20,825 bases of DNA from Rickettsia typhi (GCA_945902255.1 CAMDMO010000011.1:1-20825); one strand, 5' to 3'; positions 7,215 to 15,895 are shown, counted from the first letter of the stretch. Notes: a model not told the origin generated them from the sequence alone. Made by a program: numbers and translations.

Positions 7215-7601
7215 ATGGCTATAGTATTAATTGCAAATAAAGACGCTCTATTTTCTATGGAGGAAGATGGCAGTAATAGGGTTATCTATTCTTGGAAAGA
7301 TAAAGAGTTGAGAATGGACAGAGCTGGTGAATTTATTGATAAAATTATAGCAAAAAAACTTACCGCAGTAACCTTATGCAATGAAGGCGCTTCAGATGAA
7401 GATTTTGACAAATTAGTTGAAGTAACGCGAGATAAAGCCTTAACAAAAGGATTAGGCTTTACTTTTTCAGAAGCAGTACCAAACTTGTATCCTGCAGCTG
7501 CGGAAGCCGCACCAGAAGATAGGGTGCCGCTCAGAGTTCATATTAAATTACCGGAATTCCAGCAACTAAAACCAAATACAAAACAGCAAGGTGACCAATA
7601 G
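7215..7601 (+). CDS. Unknown 128-aa soluble protein
   Basis: No family recognised. The start ATG opens MAIVLIANKDALFSMEEDGS; no signal peptide or membrane helix is visible. An alpha/beta pattern is likely: an opening hydrophobic strand, then VIYSWKDKELRMD, a helix EFIDKIIAKK, the strand TAVTLCNEG, then SDEDFDKLVEVTRDKALTKG. The last 40 residues become Pro/Ala/Glu-rich (PNLYPAAAEAAPEDRVP) and end in a polar tail, as in a flexible or partner-binding end. Codon use is slightly less AT-rich than neighbours in the tail. It stands 175 nt after tRNA-Ser behind a possible leader hairpin, and 50 nt before the carbonic anhydrase, so co-transcription with the latter is possible but not shown. Confidence 0.75.
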   Translation: MAIVLIANKDALFSMEEDGSNRVIYSWKDKELRMDRAGEFIDKIIAKKLTAVTLCNEGASDEDFDKLVEVTRDKALTKGLGFTFSEAVPNLYPAAAEAAPEDRVPLRVHIKLPEFQQLKPNTKQQGDQ

Positions 7602-7651
7602 TAACTAATTACGAACTGGGAATCATATAACCTTACTTACTTTTAAAAATC

Positions 7652-8287
7652 ATGCCAACAATCGACAAACTAATCAACGGCTTCAGAGTCTTCAAAGCCA
7701 CAACTTTCCAAAAAAAGAAAGATCAAATTGAACATTTGATACGCCAAGGACAAAAGCCATCCACTTTGGTTATTGCCTGCTCTGACCTTAGAGTGGCGCC
7801 ATCAGATATTTTATCCACTAACCCCGGAGAATTATATATTGTAAGTAATGCTGGCGGACTTGTGCCAAAATATAGTTCTGAAGGAGTTCATGGAATTTTA
7901 GCGGCAATTGAATATGCTGTAACTGTTTTAGAAGTTGAAAATATAATGGTTCTTGGTCACGCTAAATGTAACAGCATAAAAATGATGATGTCCGATGATT
8001 TTGCTTCGAATAAACTATCAGAATCGATGAAAAAATGGCTTTCTGTTGCAAGTGAAGCGCGTGATGCGGTTAAAAAAGAAATGGTTAAAAATAGCGAAGA
8101 AGAACAACAATCATCTTGCGAGCATGAATCTATAGTAATTTCAATGCGTAATTTAATTGGCTACCCTTACATCGCAAAACGCATGAGCGCAAATAAATTA
8201 AATGTTTTTGGTTGGCATTTTAATATTGAGGGCGGCGAAATAAGAGCTTTTAATCCATCAAATGGGTTTTTTGAACCTATTTCCTAA
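7652..8287 (+). CDS. Beta-class carbonic anhydrase
   Basis: Zinc enzyme interconverting CO2 and bicarbonate, normally cytosolic, supplying bicarbonate for carboxylations and pH balance. The 211-aa protein has the beta-class signature: Cys43-Ser-Asp45-Leu-Arg47 (CxDxR) and His103-Ala-Lys-Cys106 (HxxC), giving the Cys-His-Cys zinc ligands plus the Asp/Arg dyad. The NAGGLVP segment at 66-72 and GVHGILAAIEYAV also fit. There is no signal peptide, and the length is normal for the class. The ATG at 7652 is followed by a family-like N-terminal helix. The stop codon is directly followed by the intergenic foldback element, whose first palindrome may terminate this transcript. Confidence 0.96.
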   Translation: MPTIDKLINGFRVFKATTFQKKKDQIEHLIRQGQKPSTLVIACSDLRVAPSDILSTNPGELYIVSNAGGLVPKYSSEGVHGILAAIEYAVTVLEVENIMVLGHAKCNSIKMMMSDDFASNKLSESMKKWLSVASEARDAVKKEMVKNSEEEQQSSCEHESIVISMRNLIGYPYIAKRMSANKLNVFGWHFNIEGGEIRAFNPSNGFFEPIS

Positions 8288-8299
8288 CACTAATTCGCC

Positions 8300-8325
8300 G
8301 ATAAAAGATCTAAAGATCTTTTATC
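8300..8325 (+). terminator. 26-bp palindrome just after the carbonic anhydrase gene
   Basis: GATAAAAGATCT (8300-8311) and AGATCTTTTATC (8314-8325) are exact reverse complements around AA. It begins 13 nt after the stop codon. There is no T-run after the stem, so intrinsic termination is plausible but not certain. Confidence 0.5.
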
Positions 8326-8414
8326 CTTGGCTTGAGGGTTGATGATCTCTCCCTCAGGGTACTATCCTTGAAAAGCTCATCAATTTGGTTCGATTTTAGC
8401 TTAAGTTATACTCA

Positions 8415-8458
8415 TTTCTCTAAATTGTCACCCCGTTTTCTCTAAAATTGTCACCCCG
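8415..8458 (+). repeat. Direct duplication of the palindrome's left flank
   Basis: TTTCTCTAAATTGTCACCCC (8415-8434, then G) is repeated with one extra A as TTTCTCTAAAATTGTCACCC (8437-8456, then CG). The right side of the foldback has no matching duplication, so this looks like a local gain in the left arm. Confidence 0.65.
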
Positions 8459-8475
8459 TCGAATGACGGGGTCCA
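8444..8475 (+). repeat. Left arm of perfect 32-bp inverted repeat
   Basis: Exact reverse complement of 8524-8555, with a 48-nt spacer. Each arm contains its own hairpin, CCCCGTC-GAAT-GACGGGG, so the region can fold as two small hairpins or one long one. The same core recurs at 16009-16040. Confidence 0.9.
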
Positions 8476-8523
8476 TCTAGTCACAAATTCTCAACTTAAT
8501 TTAAAATCGAGATCTTGACGAAG

Positions 8524-8555
8524 TGGACCCCGTCATTCGACGGGGTGACAATTTT
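8524..8555 (-). repeat. Right arm of perfect 32-bp inverted repeat
   Basis: Inverted partner of 8444-8475, containing CCCCGTC-ATTC-GACGGGG. It lies on the side of the 3' end of the efflux operon. Confidence 0.9.
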
Positions 8556-8669
8556 ATAGAAATGAGCACAACTTACTTTAGATGACGCACTGAGAGAGAT
8601 TCTAAAATCTCAAGCCAAAGGATAAAATTAGATCTTTTATCGACGAATTTGGCGCTCTTAAGAGAAAAT

Positions 8670-10061
8670 TCACTTCTCAACATATTCAGAAACATCGCTT
8701 CCACCACCCAAAACCTTATATAAAGTTATCAAATTCGCGATATTTTCCTTCGCAATATTAGCATGATTCTGCCTTGCAGAAAGTAAGGAAATTTTGGAAT
8801 CCAAAATATCCATTGCACTACTAATTCCCTGCTTATGTTTTAGCTGAAAAATATCGTAAGATTTTTGTCGCGCTTTTAAAATTTCCGTAAAAGATTTTAC
8901 CTGATTTGTCACAGATTCTCTTTCCGCTAATTGATCTAAAACCTCGCGAAACGCCACTTGAATCGCCTTCTCATATTGAGTGATTTCAACCTTTTTTTGC
9001 AAATTAGCAATTTTTAAATTTTCTATATTTTTACCACCGCTAAAAATTGGAATATTAACCTGTGGCGTAAATGCCCAAGTTTTAGAATCGAATAAATTAG
9101 CTAAATTTCTTGATCCATAACCATAAGTTCCAGTTAAAGTAATGGATGGAAAAAATGCTGCTCTAGCCGCTCCTATATTAGCATTAGCACTTTTTAAATT
9201 ATGCTCAGCTTGTTGAATATCTGGTCTTAAAAGCAGAGATTCTGAAGGCACAAAATCAAGCAGATTTTCATTAATTTTAATATCGCTAATTGTCATATTT
9301 TTTGGCAAAGATCTATCGTCAAATATTCCAGTTAAAAGCATCAAAGCATTCTTATCTTGTGTCACTATTTTTGAATAAATTTCGCGATTTGTTTTGGCTG
9401 TTTCAATGATTACTTGAGCATTTAATAAATCACTTTGCGAAGCAATTCCGTGCTTATAGCGCAGCTCTGTGAATTTATATCTGTCGCTTTGTGCGGCTAA
9501 ATTTTCTTCAGTAATTTTTAAAATTTCCATATCAAGCAACAGCTGAGAATAAGCGTTTGCAACTTCAGCAATTAGAGAAATTCTAGCTGTAATTTGTGCT
9601 TCTTCGCTAGCTAAATAATTTTCAAAAGCAGATTTTTTTAAATTACGCAATCTGCCAAAAAAATCTAATTCATAAGCTGCGAAAGAAATATTGGCGCGAT
9701 ATTGTCTTCTTGGTGTAAATGCAGCAAAGGCACTTGGCACGCCTTGTCTGGTTTCTAAAGCTGTAGCGCTTACACTTGGTAATAAAGCGGATTGAGCAAC
9801 GCCATGCGCAGCGCGAGCTGATTCAATATTCAAACTAGCAACTCTTAAATCACGATTATTTTCAAGCGCTAAATCTATTACTCTTTGTAAATCAGGAGAT
9901 TGAAAAAATTCTTTCCAATAAACTTTGCTAGTTTTTAACTTACTTTCATCAGATTTTTTAAATGGAACTTCTACTTTTGGACGCTCATATTTAGGCTCTA
10001 AACTGCAAGCTGAAATTGCGATAAAAGCCAAAAATAATTTTATAATTTTTTTTATTTTCAT
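8670..10061 (-). CDS. NodT/OprM-type outer-membrane efflux lipoprotein
   Basis: Outer-membrane channel of a tripartite RND pump (TolC/OprM superfamily, NodT-type lipoproteins). The 463-aa protein starts with a short signal peptide and lipobox ISAC, making Cys19 the lipid-anchored residue. Next come LEPKYERP, typical of this family, and two OEP repeats of long helices (about 50-250 and 260-455), with SLLLRPDIQQAEHNLKSANA and ARAAFFPSITLTGTYGYGS as conserved landmarks. It is the last gene of the operon: its ATG overlaps the pump gene stop by 4 nt. Together with the two upstream genes it should form a complete envelope-spanning exporter; the substrate cannot be read from sequence. Confidence 0.95.
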   Translation of the reverse strand: MKIKKIIKLFLAFIAISACSLEPKYERPKVEVPFKKSDESKLKTSKVYWKEFFQSPDLQRVIDLALENNRDLRVASLNIESARAAHGVAQSALLPSVSATALETRQGVPSAFAAFTPRRQYRANISFAAYELDFFGRLRNLKKSAFENYLASEEAQITARISLIAEVANAYSQLLLDMEILKITEENLAAQSDRYKFTELRYKHGIASQSDLLNAQVIIETAKTNREIYSKIVTQDKNALMLLTGIFDDRSLPKNMTISDIKINENLLDFVPSESLLLRPDIQQAEHNLKSANANIGAARAAFFPSITLTGTYGYGSRNLANLFDSKTWAFTPQVNIPIFSGGKNIENLKIANLQKKVEITQYEKAIQVAFREVLDQLAERESVTNQVKSFTEILKARQKSYDIFQLKHKQGISSAMDILDSKISLLSARQNHANIAKENIANLITLYKVLGGGSDVSEYVEK

Positions 10062-13000
10062 AATTTTTTGGCTTTTATTTTTTGCACTAAAACATAAAAC
10101 ATTGGCACGAATAAGGTTGCAACAAAAGTTGCGGCGAACATTCCTCCCATCACGCCAACACCAATTGCTCTTTGACTTGCTGAACCAGCGCCAGTTGCGG
10201 TTGCAAGAGGAGTAATTCCAAGCATAAACGCCATTGATGTCATTAAAATTGGTCGAAATCGCTGCTTAGTTGCAATTAAAGTAGCCTCAATAATATCATG
10301 ACCTTCTTCATAAAGACTTTTAGCAAATTCAACAATTAAAATAGCGTTTTTTGCCGAAAGACCAATGGTGGTCAAAAGACCAACTTGAAAATAAACATCG
10401 TTGCTCATGCCACCAAAAAATGAGGTGGCTAGCGCGCCTGTAATTCCAAATGGCACTACTAAAATTACTGAAAAAGGAATTGTCCAACTTTCATAAAGCG
10501 CAGCAAGAGATAAAAACACCACGATTAGAGAAATAAAATAAAGAGCTAAAGTTTGAGAGCCGGAAGATTTTTCTTCATAAGAAAGACCTGACCAAGCATA
10601 ATCTATGCCACTTGGCAAGGTTTTTATCATTTTTTCCATTTCTTGCATTGCAACACCGGAGCTTACACCTTGAATTGCTGAGCCTTGAATATTCACTGAA
10701 GAAGTGCCATTAAAACGCTCTAATTTTGGCGATCCAAACATCCAATGAGATGAAGAAAAACTTCCAAATGAAATCATTTTGTTTAAATTATTTCTAACAT
10801 ACCATTTTTTAAGATCATCTGGATTCATACGATAAGCGGCTTCAGACTGCAAATAGACTTTTTTAATTCGACCGCGATCAATAAAATCATTCACATAAGA
10901 TGATCCCCAAGCAACTTGCAGGGTTTGGTTGATGTCAGCAATTGAAATTCCCAATGCCGCAGCTTTTTCATAATTAATGTCAATTTTATATTGCGAAACA
11001 TCATTTAAACCATTTGGTCTAACTCCAATTAAAAGTGGATTTTTTGATGCCATTCCAAGCAATTGATTGCGCGCTGACATCAATGCCTCATGCCCTAAAC
11101 TAGCACGATCTAAAAGTTGCAAATCAAAACCCGAAGCATTTCCTAGCTCGCGAATTGGCGGTGGAAAAAAAGTAAAAACCGCTGCATCTTTTATTTGCGA
11201 AAGCGCGCCCATTGATCGCCCAGAAATTGCAGCAACACTTTGGCTAGCTTCTTTTCTTTCGCTCCAATCTTTTAATCCAATAAAACCAAATCCAGCATTT
11301 TGAGCGCGTCCGGCGAAACTAAAGCCTGAAACCGTAAATAAATGCTCAACATTTTCTTTTTCTTTATTTAAAAAATAATCTTCAACTTTTAATAAACTTT
11401 CGGTTGTGCGTTCAAGTGAAGCGCCGCTTGGGGTGTTAACCATTAAATACATCATTCCTTGATCTTCTACTGGCAAAAATGAAGTTGGCATTCGCATAAA
11501 TAAAAAGACCAATCCTCCAATCATTACGACATAAATCATAAAAAATCGAAACATGTTTTTAGTAACTTTATTCGCACCTTGAGTATAAAAATTGCGCAGT
11601 TTTTCTAATCGATTGTTAAAGAAATTTAGAAATTTATTTTGCGATAAAGCTTGTCCATCGTGAGCTGGCTTTAGAATTGTAGCACATAATGACGGGGAAA
11701 GAATTAACGCCACTAAAACAGAAAGAATCATCGACGAAACAATTGTAATCGAAAATTGACGATAAATTGCACCCGCCGATCCGCCAAAAAATGCCATTGG
11801 AATAAATACTGCAGAAAGCACTAGAGCAATTCCAACTAAAGCTCCTGTAATTTGTTTCATTGATTTTCTGGTTGCATCTATTGGAGACAGACCTTCTTCA
11901 TGCATAATGCGCTCAACATTTTCAACTACCACAATTGCGTCATCAACCAACAAACCAATAGCCAAAACCATTGCAAACATGGTTAGGGTATTAATTGTAA
12001 AACCAAAAGAAAATAAAACTGCAAATGTGCCAAGCAAAACAACTGGAACCGCAATGGTTGGAATTAGCGTGGCGCGAAGATTTTGTAAAAAAAGCAACAT
12101 CACTAAAAACACCAAAATCACCGCTTCAAATAAAGTTATAACCACCCCTTTAATTGAAAGTTTAATGAAAGGCGTTGAATCATAGGGATAAATTACCTCA
12201 ACACTTTTTGGCAAAACTTTGGTGAGTTCTGCCATTTTATCTTTCACAATTTTTGCAGTATCAAGAGCATTGGCACCACTTGCCAAAATCACCGCCATTC
12301 CAGCGGCCGGATGTCTTTTATAGCGAGCATTGGTGCTATAACTTTGCGAACCAAGCTCAACAAGCGCCACATCTTTTAGCCTAACTTGTGAACCATTTTT
12401 ATTTACGCGCAAAATAATTTGATTAAAATCTTCAACGGTTTTTAATCTGGATTGCGCAGTAATTGTGGCGTTTAGCTGTTGTCCTTTAAGCGCTGGAAGA
12501 CCGCCAAGTTGACCCGCAGAAACATCAGAATTTTGCGCCTTAATTGCACTTATTATATCGGAAGTTGTCATGTTATATCCGAATAATTTACTCGGATTTA
12601 ACCAAATTCTCATAGCCCTAGGATTGCCAAAAACCGTAATATTTCCAACGCCATTGATGCGTGAAATGCTGTCTTTTATATCAGAAAGTAAAATATCACC
12701 AAGAACATCTTCACTAACCGAATCATCTTTTGAATAAAGGCCAATAACTAATAAAAAATTATTATTCGCTTTATTGATTCTAACGCCTTGTTGCTGAACT
12801 TCTTGCGGCAAAAGAGGCATTGCCGCTTGTAACTTATTTTGCACTTGAACTTGCGCAATATCGGGATTGGTTTTTGGCTCAAAAGTAAGCGCAATCATAA
12901 CATTTCCATCTGAGTCACTGCTGGAAGAAAAATAACGCAGAGAATCAATGCCATTAAGACTTTGTTCAATTACTTGAGTAACACTATTTTCTAAAGTTTG

Positions 13001-13162
13001 CGCTGAAGCGCCCGGAAAAGCAGTTGAAATTGAAACAGAAGGAGGTGCAATATTTGGATATTGCTCAATTGGCATCTTCAATAAAGACAAAGCACCGGCC
13101 ATCATGATAACAATTGCCAAAACCCATGAAAATATTGGACGATTGATAAAAAAATCAGACAT
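10058..13162 (-). CDS. acrB: RND multidrug efflux pump, HAE1 family (AcrB-type)
   Basis: Inner-membrane proton-driven exporter. At 1034 aa it has full family length, with an N-terminal helix FSWVLAIVIMMAGALSL, two large periplasmic loops and twelve expected membrane helices. The proton-relay pair Asp407-Asp408 (GLLVDDAIVVVENVER) has the same numbering as E. coli AcrB, and the helix-10 Lys is present in GLSAKNAILIVEFAKS. GxxxGxxxxxPL-type text (GITPLATATGAGS) near the end also fits HAE1. Such pumps export hydrophobic drugs, dyes or bile-like compounds. The gene starts 2 nt after the adaptor stop and overlaps the outer-membrane gene, so the three proteins are made from one message. No local repressor gene is present. 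Confidence 0.97.
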   Translation of the reverse strand: MSDFFINRPIFSWVLAIVIMMAGALSLLKMPIEQYPNIAPPSVSISTAFPGASAQTLENSVTQVIEQSLNGIDSLRYFSSSSDSDGNVMIALTFEPKTNPDIAQVQVQNKLQAAMPLLPQEVQQQGVRINKANNNFLLVIGLYSKDDSVSEDVLGDILLSDIKDSISRINGVGNITVFGNPRAMRIWLNPSKLFGYNMTTSDIISAIKAQNSDVSAGQLGGLPALKGQQLNATITAQSRLKTVEDFNQIILRVNKNGSQVRLKDVALVELGSQSYSTNARYKRHPAAGMAVILASGANALDTAKIVKDKMAELTKVLPKSVEVIYPYDSTPFIKLSIKGVVITLFEAVILVFLVMLLFLQNLRATLIPTIAVPVVLLGTFAVLFSFGFTINTLTMFAMVLAIGLLVDDAIVVVENVERIMHEEGLSPIDATRKSMKQITGALVGIALVLSAVFIPMAFFGGSAGAIYRQFSITIVSSMILSVLVALILSPSLCATILKPAHDGQALSQNKFLNFFNNRLEKLRNFYTQGANKVTKNMFRFFMIYVVMIGGLVFLFMRMPTSFLPVEDQGMMYLMVNTPSGASLERTTESLLKVEDYFLNKEKENVEHLFTVSGFSFAGRAQNAGFGFIGLKDWSERKEASQSVAAISGRSMGALSQIKDAAVFTFFPPPIRELGNASGFDLQLLDRASLGHEALMSARNQLLGMASKNPLLIGVRPNGLNDVSQYKIDINYEKAAALGISIADINQTLQVAWGSSYVNDFIDRGRIKKVYLQSEAAYRMNPDDLKKWYVRNNLNKMISFGSFSSSHWMFGSPKLERFNGTSSVNIQGSAIQGVSSGVAMQEMEKMIKTLPSGIDYAWSGLSYEEKSSGSQTLALYFISLIVVFLSLAALYESWTIPFSVILVVPFGITGALATSFFGGMSNDVYFQVGLLTTIGLSAKNAILIVEFAKSLYEEGHDIIEATLIATKQRFRPILMTSMAFMLGITPLATATGAGSASQRAIGVGVMGGMFAATFVATLFVPMFYVLVQKIKAKKL

Positions 13163-13164
13163 AT

Positions 13165-14292
13165 CTATTTTATTTCCCCTGCATTTACAGCAATTTTTGA
13201 CTCTTCTTTATCAATAAAAACCGGTTTAATTTTTGCGCCTTCAGAAATTTTTTGAAAACCTTCATAAACTATTACATCACCTTCTTCTAAGCCATCTAAA
13301 ACAATCCACTTATCTTCAGAAATTTGGTCAGATTTTATAGAGCGAGATTTTACAATATTATCTTTATCCACAACCCAAACTACTAAATTTCCATCAAAAC
13401 CTCTATTGGCCGCTCTTTGAGGAATTGTAATTGCCTCAATTGGCTTTAAATGCAATTTGGCATTAACAAACATTCCAGGGATTAACTTTTTATCTTTATT
13501 ATCAAATATAGCTCTTAGGCGCACTGAATCGGTAGTCTCATCGGCAAAAACTTCAGAAAATTTTAATGTTCCTTTATTTTCACCAATGCCGCCATCAACA
13601 ATTAATGTTACTTCAATTTCTTCTTGATTACCAAGCTTAATCATGTCTCTGCTTGGTTGAGCCATATCAACATAAATTGGATCAAGTTGGGTAATGGTGG
13701 TTAGAATAGTTGCTTGATTCGCAGTTACTAAGGCGCCTTCTGTGATATTTGATTTTCCAATATAGCCAGAAATTGGCGCATAAACTTTTGTATAAACTAA
13801 ATTCGTTTTAGCCTTCTTAACATCAGCTTGAGCTTTTGCTAAAGCAGCATTAATATCATCAAATTCTTGCTTACTAATAGCATCTTGTTCAAGTAAATTT
13901 TTATAACGCTCTCTTTTTGCAGAAACGGCGCTTAAGCTAGCGCTAGCGTTATCAAGGGTAATTTGATAAATCGCCGGATCAACTTGATAAAGCTGCTGAC
14001 CTTCTTTAACAAAACTTCCTTCAACAAATTTTCTTTGTCTAATTATTCCATCAATTTGTGGGCGAACTTCGGAAATTTTATAAGCCGAAACCCGCGCTGG
14101 TAAATCTAAAAATAATTGCACATTTTCTTTTTTAACCCTAACCACATTTACTTCAATTAAGCCATTTGGGCTTATTTTTGTTGCAATTGCTGAATTATTT
14201 TTTAGCTTAATTTGAAAAAAATAACCACCAAGTGCCAAGGCAATTAAGCAGAAAAAGAAAATCGCTAATTTAATTTTTTTATTTCGAAGCAT
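13165..14292 (-). CDS. acrA: RND efflux periplasmic adaptor (membrane fusion protein)
   Basis: Periplasmic adaptor linking the RND pump to the outer-membrane channel. The 375-aa protein has an N-terminal membrane anchor (about 9-28) rather than the lipobox of E. coli AcrA. It then has the barrel-sandwich strand VRPQIDGIIRQRKFVEGSFVKEGQ, an alpha hairpin (about 110-160, EQDAISKQEFDDINAALAKA), the second lipoyl half VYAPISGYIGKS, a beta-barrel domain and a membrane-proximal domain ending near the C-terminus (about 285-365). It is the first gene of the efflux operon, read away from the pirin gene across a 120-nt gap. Assignment to the HAE1-type adaptor family is clear; the gene name is by similarity of role. 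Confidence 0.95.
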   Translation of the reverse strand: MLRNKKIKLAIFFFCLIALALGGYFFQIKLKNNSAIATKISPNGLIEVNVVRVKKENVQLFLDLPARVSAYKISEVRPQIDGIIRQRKFVEGSFVKEGQQLYQVDPAIYQITLDNASASLSAVSAKRERYKNLLEQDAISKQEFDDINAALAKAQADVKKAKTNLVYTKVYAPISGYIGKSNITEGALVTANQATILTTITQLDPIYVDMAQPSRDMIKLGNQEEIEVTLIVDGGIGENKGTLKFSEVFADETTDSVRLRAIFDNKDKKLIPGMFVNAKLHLKPIEAITIPQRAANRGFDGNLVVWVVDKDNIVKSRSIKSDQISEDKWIVLDGLEEGDVIVYEGFQKISEGAKIKPVFIDKEESKIAVNAGEIK

Positions 14293-14330
14293 TTTTTTTA
14301 AAAAATAATAAACGGAAAGCGGGTTGCTTA

Positions 14331-14368
14331 TTCACTGAAAATATAAATGATTGTAATAACTCTAGAGT
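14331..14368 (+). promoter_or_regulatory. Possible promoter and 10-bp palindrome between efflux operon and pirin
   Basis: TTCACT (14331-14336) and TAATAA (14354-14359) are 17 nt apart and could serve the pirin gene. The match to -35/-10 consensus is weak. ACTCTAGAGT (14359-14368) is a perfect palindrome and could be an operator serving either divergent unit. This is a prediction from pattern only. Confidence 0.25.
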
Positions 14369-14412
14369 GTTTTGCTAAAAAATCTTCTTAATTTTTTGCC
14401 TTTTAAATCTAA

Positions 14413-15120
14413 ATGAAAATATCACTAGAAAAATCACAAAATCGTGGTCATGTAAAGCATGGCTGGCTTGACTCTTACCATAGTTTTAGCTTTGGAAATT
14501 ATTATAATCCTGATAAAATGGGATTTGGAAAATTACGCGTAATTAATGATGATATAATTGCCGCAGGATCTGGATTTGGCAAGCATCCTCATCAAAATAT
14601 GGAAATTATCACCATAATGCTGTCTGGAATTTTAAAACATCAAGATAGCATGGGAAATGAAGCCTCGATTAGAGCTGGAGAAATTCAGGTTATGAGCGCT
14701 GGAACCGGCGTTTACCACAGTGAATTTAATGGTTTAGATGATAAAGAAGCAAATTTATTACAAATTTGGGTTGAGCCAAATCGCTTAAATGTTACTCCGC
14801 GCTATGATCAAAAGACTATAAAAGATTTGGCAGCTAAAAATCAATTATATCAAATATTATCACCAAATCCAGAAGGGCAGGGAGTTTGGATTTATCAAGA
14901 TGCTTGGTTTTATTTAGGAGAATTTGATTCAGAAACCAAAATTTCTTACAAGCTAAATAAGCAAAATAATGGGGTTTATATTTTTGTAATTTATGGCGGC
15001 TTAAACCTTGAAAAATATGATCTAGAAAAAAGAGATGCGCTTGAAATTACAGAAACAGATAAAATTGATTTTACTGCAAAAAAAGATAGTAAAATTTTAT
15101 TAATTGAAGTGCCAATTTAA
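14413..15120 (+). CDS. Pirin family (YhhW-like) bicupin protein
   Basis: Cytosolic cupin; E. coli YhhW has quercetin dioxygenase activity in vitro, but the natural role of the family is unsettled. The 235-aa protein shows the family start RGHVKHGWLDSYHSFSF, then FGKHPHQNMEIITIMLSG. His58, His60, His102 and Glu104 correspond to the four metal ligands (HPH and YHSE). The second, degenerate cupin half covers about 130-235. Length matches YhhW. The next gene begins 13 nt after the stop, so co-transcription is likely. Its position opposite an efflux operon would fit a stress or electrophile role, but this is inference. Confidence 0.94.
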   Translation: MKISLEKSQNRGHVKHGWLDSYHSFSFGNYYNPDKMGFGKLRVINDDIIAAGSGFGKHPHQNMEIITIMLSGILKHQDSMGNEASIRAGEIQVMSAGTGVYHSEFNGLDDKEANLLQIWVEPNRLNVTPRYDQKTIKDLAAKNQLYQILSPNPEGQGVWIYQDAWFYLGEFDSETKISYKLNKQNNGVYIFVIYGGLNLEKYDLEKRDALEITETDKIDFTAKKDSKILLIEVPI

Positions 15121-15133
15121 AAACATTGAAAAA

Positions 15134-15895
15134 ATGAAAAACTATAAAAAAAATTCCATCCTAATATTTTTATTAACTATATTTTTACCCACAGCATCAC
15201 AGGCTTTCACCAGTAATCCGGCGCTTGCGAAGCAGAAAGTTTTATTACAACAATATCAAGAACAAATTAAATTAAGAGAAGCGATTAGAAATAATAATGG
15301 CCAAAATAAAGATGATTCTTTTTTTGAAATTACTACGAATAACGGAAAGATAATTAATTTACAGAATTGCGAAGAAAGCTGCGCTGGCAAGCCTTCAACT
15401 CAATATATTTTGCAAGATGTAGTTAATGATAAATTTGCAATTTTTTCTCGCGCTCAAAATGATGCAACCAATTACAGCATTATTAATTTAAAATCTGGCG
15501 CAACTTTAAATGAGTCAAATTATCCAAATTTTTCTCCGAATTATAAAAAAATTACAATCGCTAACTCTAGTGAAATCAAGCTCTACGAAATCAGCAGTAA
15601 CAATTTTATATTACTTTTTAACCAAAAAACAGCAGAGTTAAATTCTTTTAGACCATTAAATTTAAACCATATTCCAGCTTTTCATTCTTGGAAAAATGAT
15701 AATGAAGTAAAAATATGCGGCCTATCAGAAGAGCAATTTAACTCTATTAATGAAAGTTCAGACAAGGAAATTAGCTGCAAATTATCCATAAAAAAATTCT
15801 TACCATTTAAGAATATGATTTTGTCTTATAATAGAGAATTAAAGGCTTGGGAATATAGAGAGACGGAAGAAAAATTTCTTGCTGGAGAGTTATAA
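15134..15895 (+). CDS. Secreted or periplasmic protein of unknown function
   Basis: No family recognised. The ATG at 15134 gives 253 aa with a good signal peptide: MKNYKK, a hydrophobic core to about residue 18, and a likely cut after ASQA (residue 24). An upstream in-frame TTG (15104) would add 10 non-signal-like residues and overlap the pirin gene, so it was not used. The mature protein has a Gln/Leu-rich helix (about 30-50) and then mostly strand-like text. Four cysteines fall in two pairs, Cys79/Cys83 (NCEESCAG) and Cys195/Cys215, suggesting disulfides in the periplasm. The gene lies 13 nt after the pirin stop and is followed almost at once by a palindromic intergenic element. Confidence 0.82.
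   Translation: MKNYKKNSILIFLLTIFLPTASQAFTSNPALAKQKVLLQQYQEQIKLREAIRNNNGQNKDDSFFEITTNNGKIINLQNCEESCAGKPSTQYILQDVVNDKFAIFSRAQNDATNYSIINLKSGATLNESNYPNFSPNYKKITIANSSEIKLYEISSNNFILLFNQKTAELNSFRPLNLNHIPAFHSWKNDNEVKICGLSEEQFNSINESSDKEISCKLSIKKFLPFKNMILSYNRELKAWEYRETEEKFLAGEL

Larger units (their letters stand above)
8288..8655. repeat. Nested foldback intergenic element (about 368 bp)
   Basis: The whole gap between two convergent genes is one imperfect foldback. The outer arms begin with CACTAATTCGCCGATAAAA (8288-8306) and, inverted, CGCCAAATTCGTCGATAAAA (8635-8654). The TTTTATCCTTGGCTTGAG text near 8320-8337 likewise recurs inverted near 8608-8628. Moving inward, TAAGTT..CTCATTTCTCTA (8402-8422) matches the inverse of about 8556-8577. 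The centre is a perfect 32-bp inverted repeat. No ORF is present. It may be a MITE-like or REP-derived element, or a two-way terminator for the carbonic anhydrase gene and the efflux operon. Confidence 0.8.

Noticed and set aside
9925..10215. Forward open frame across the efflux gene junction
   Set aside because: Antisense shadow of two strongly supported genes.
11067..11303. Forward open frames inside the RND pump gene (also 11907-12185)
   Set aside because: Antisense shadows; the pump frame carries conserved residues throughout.
13165..14292. Efflux adaptor as a lipoprotein via Cys15
   Set aside because: The residues before the Cys are Phe-rich (IFFFC) and do not form a lipobox; a membrane anchor is more likely.
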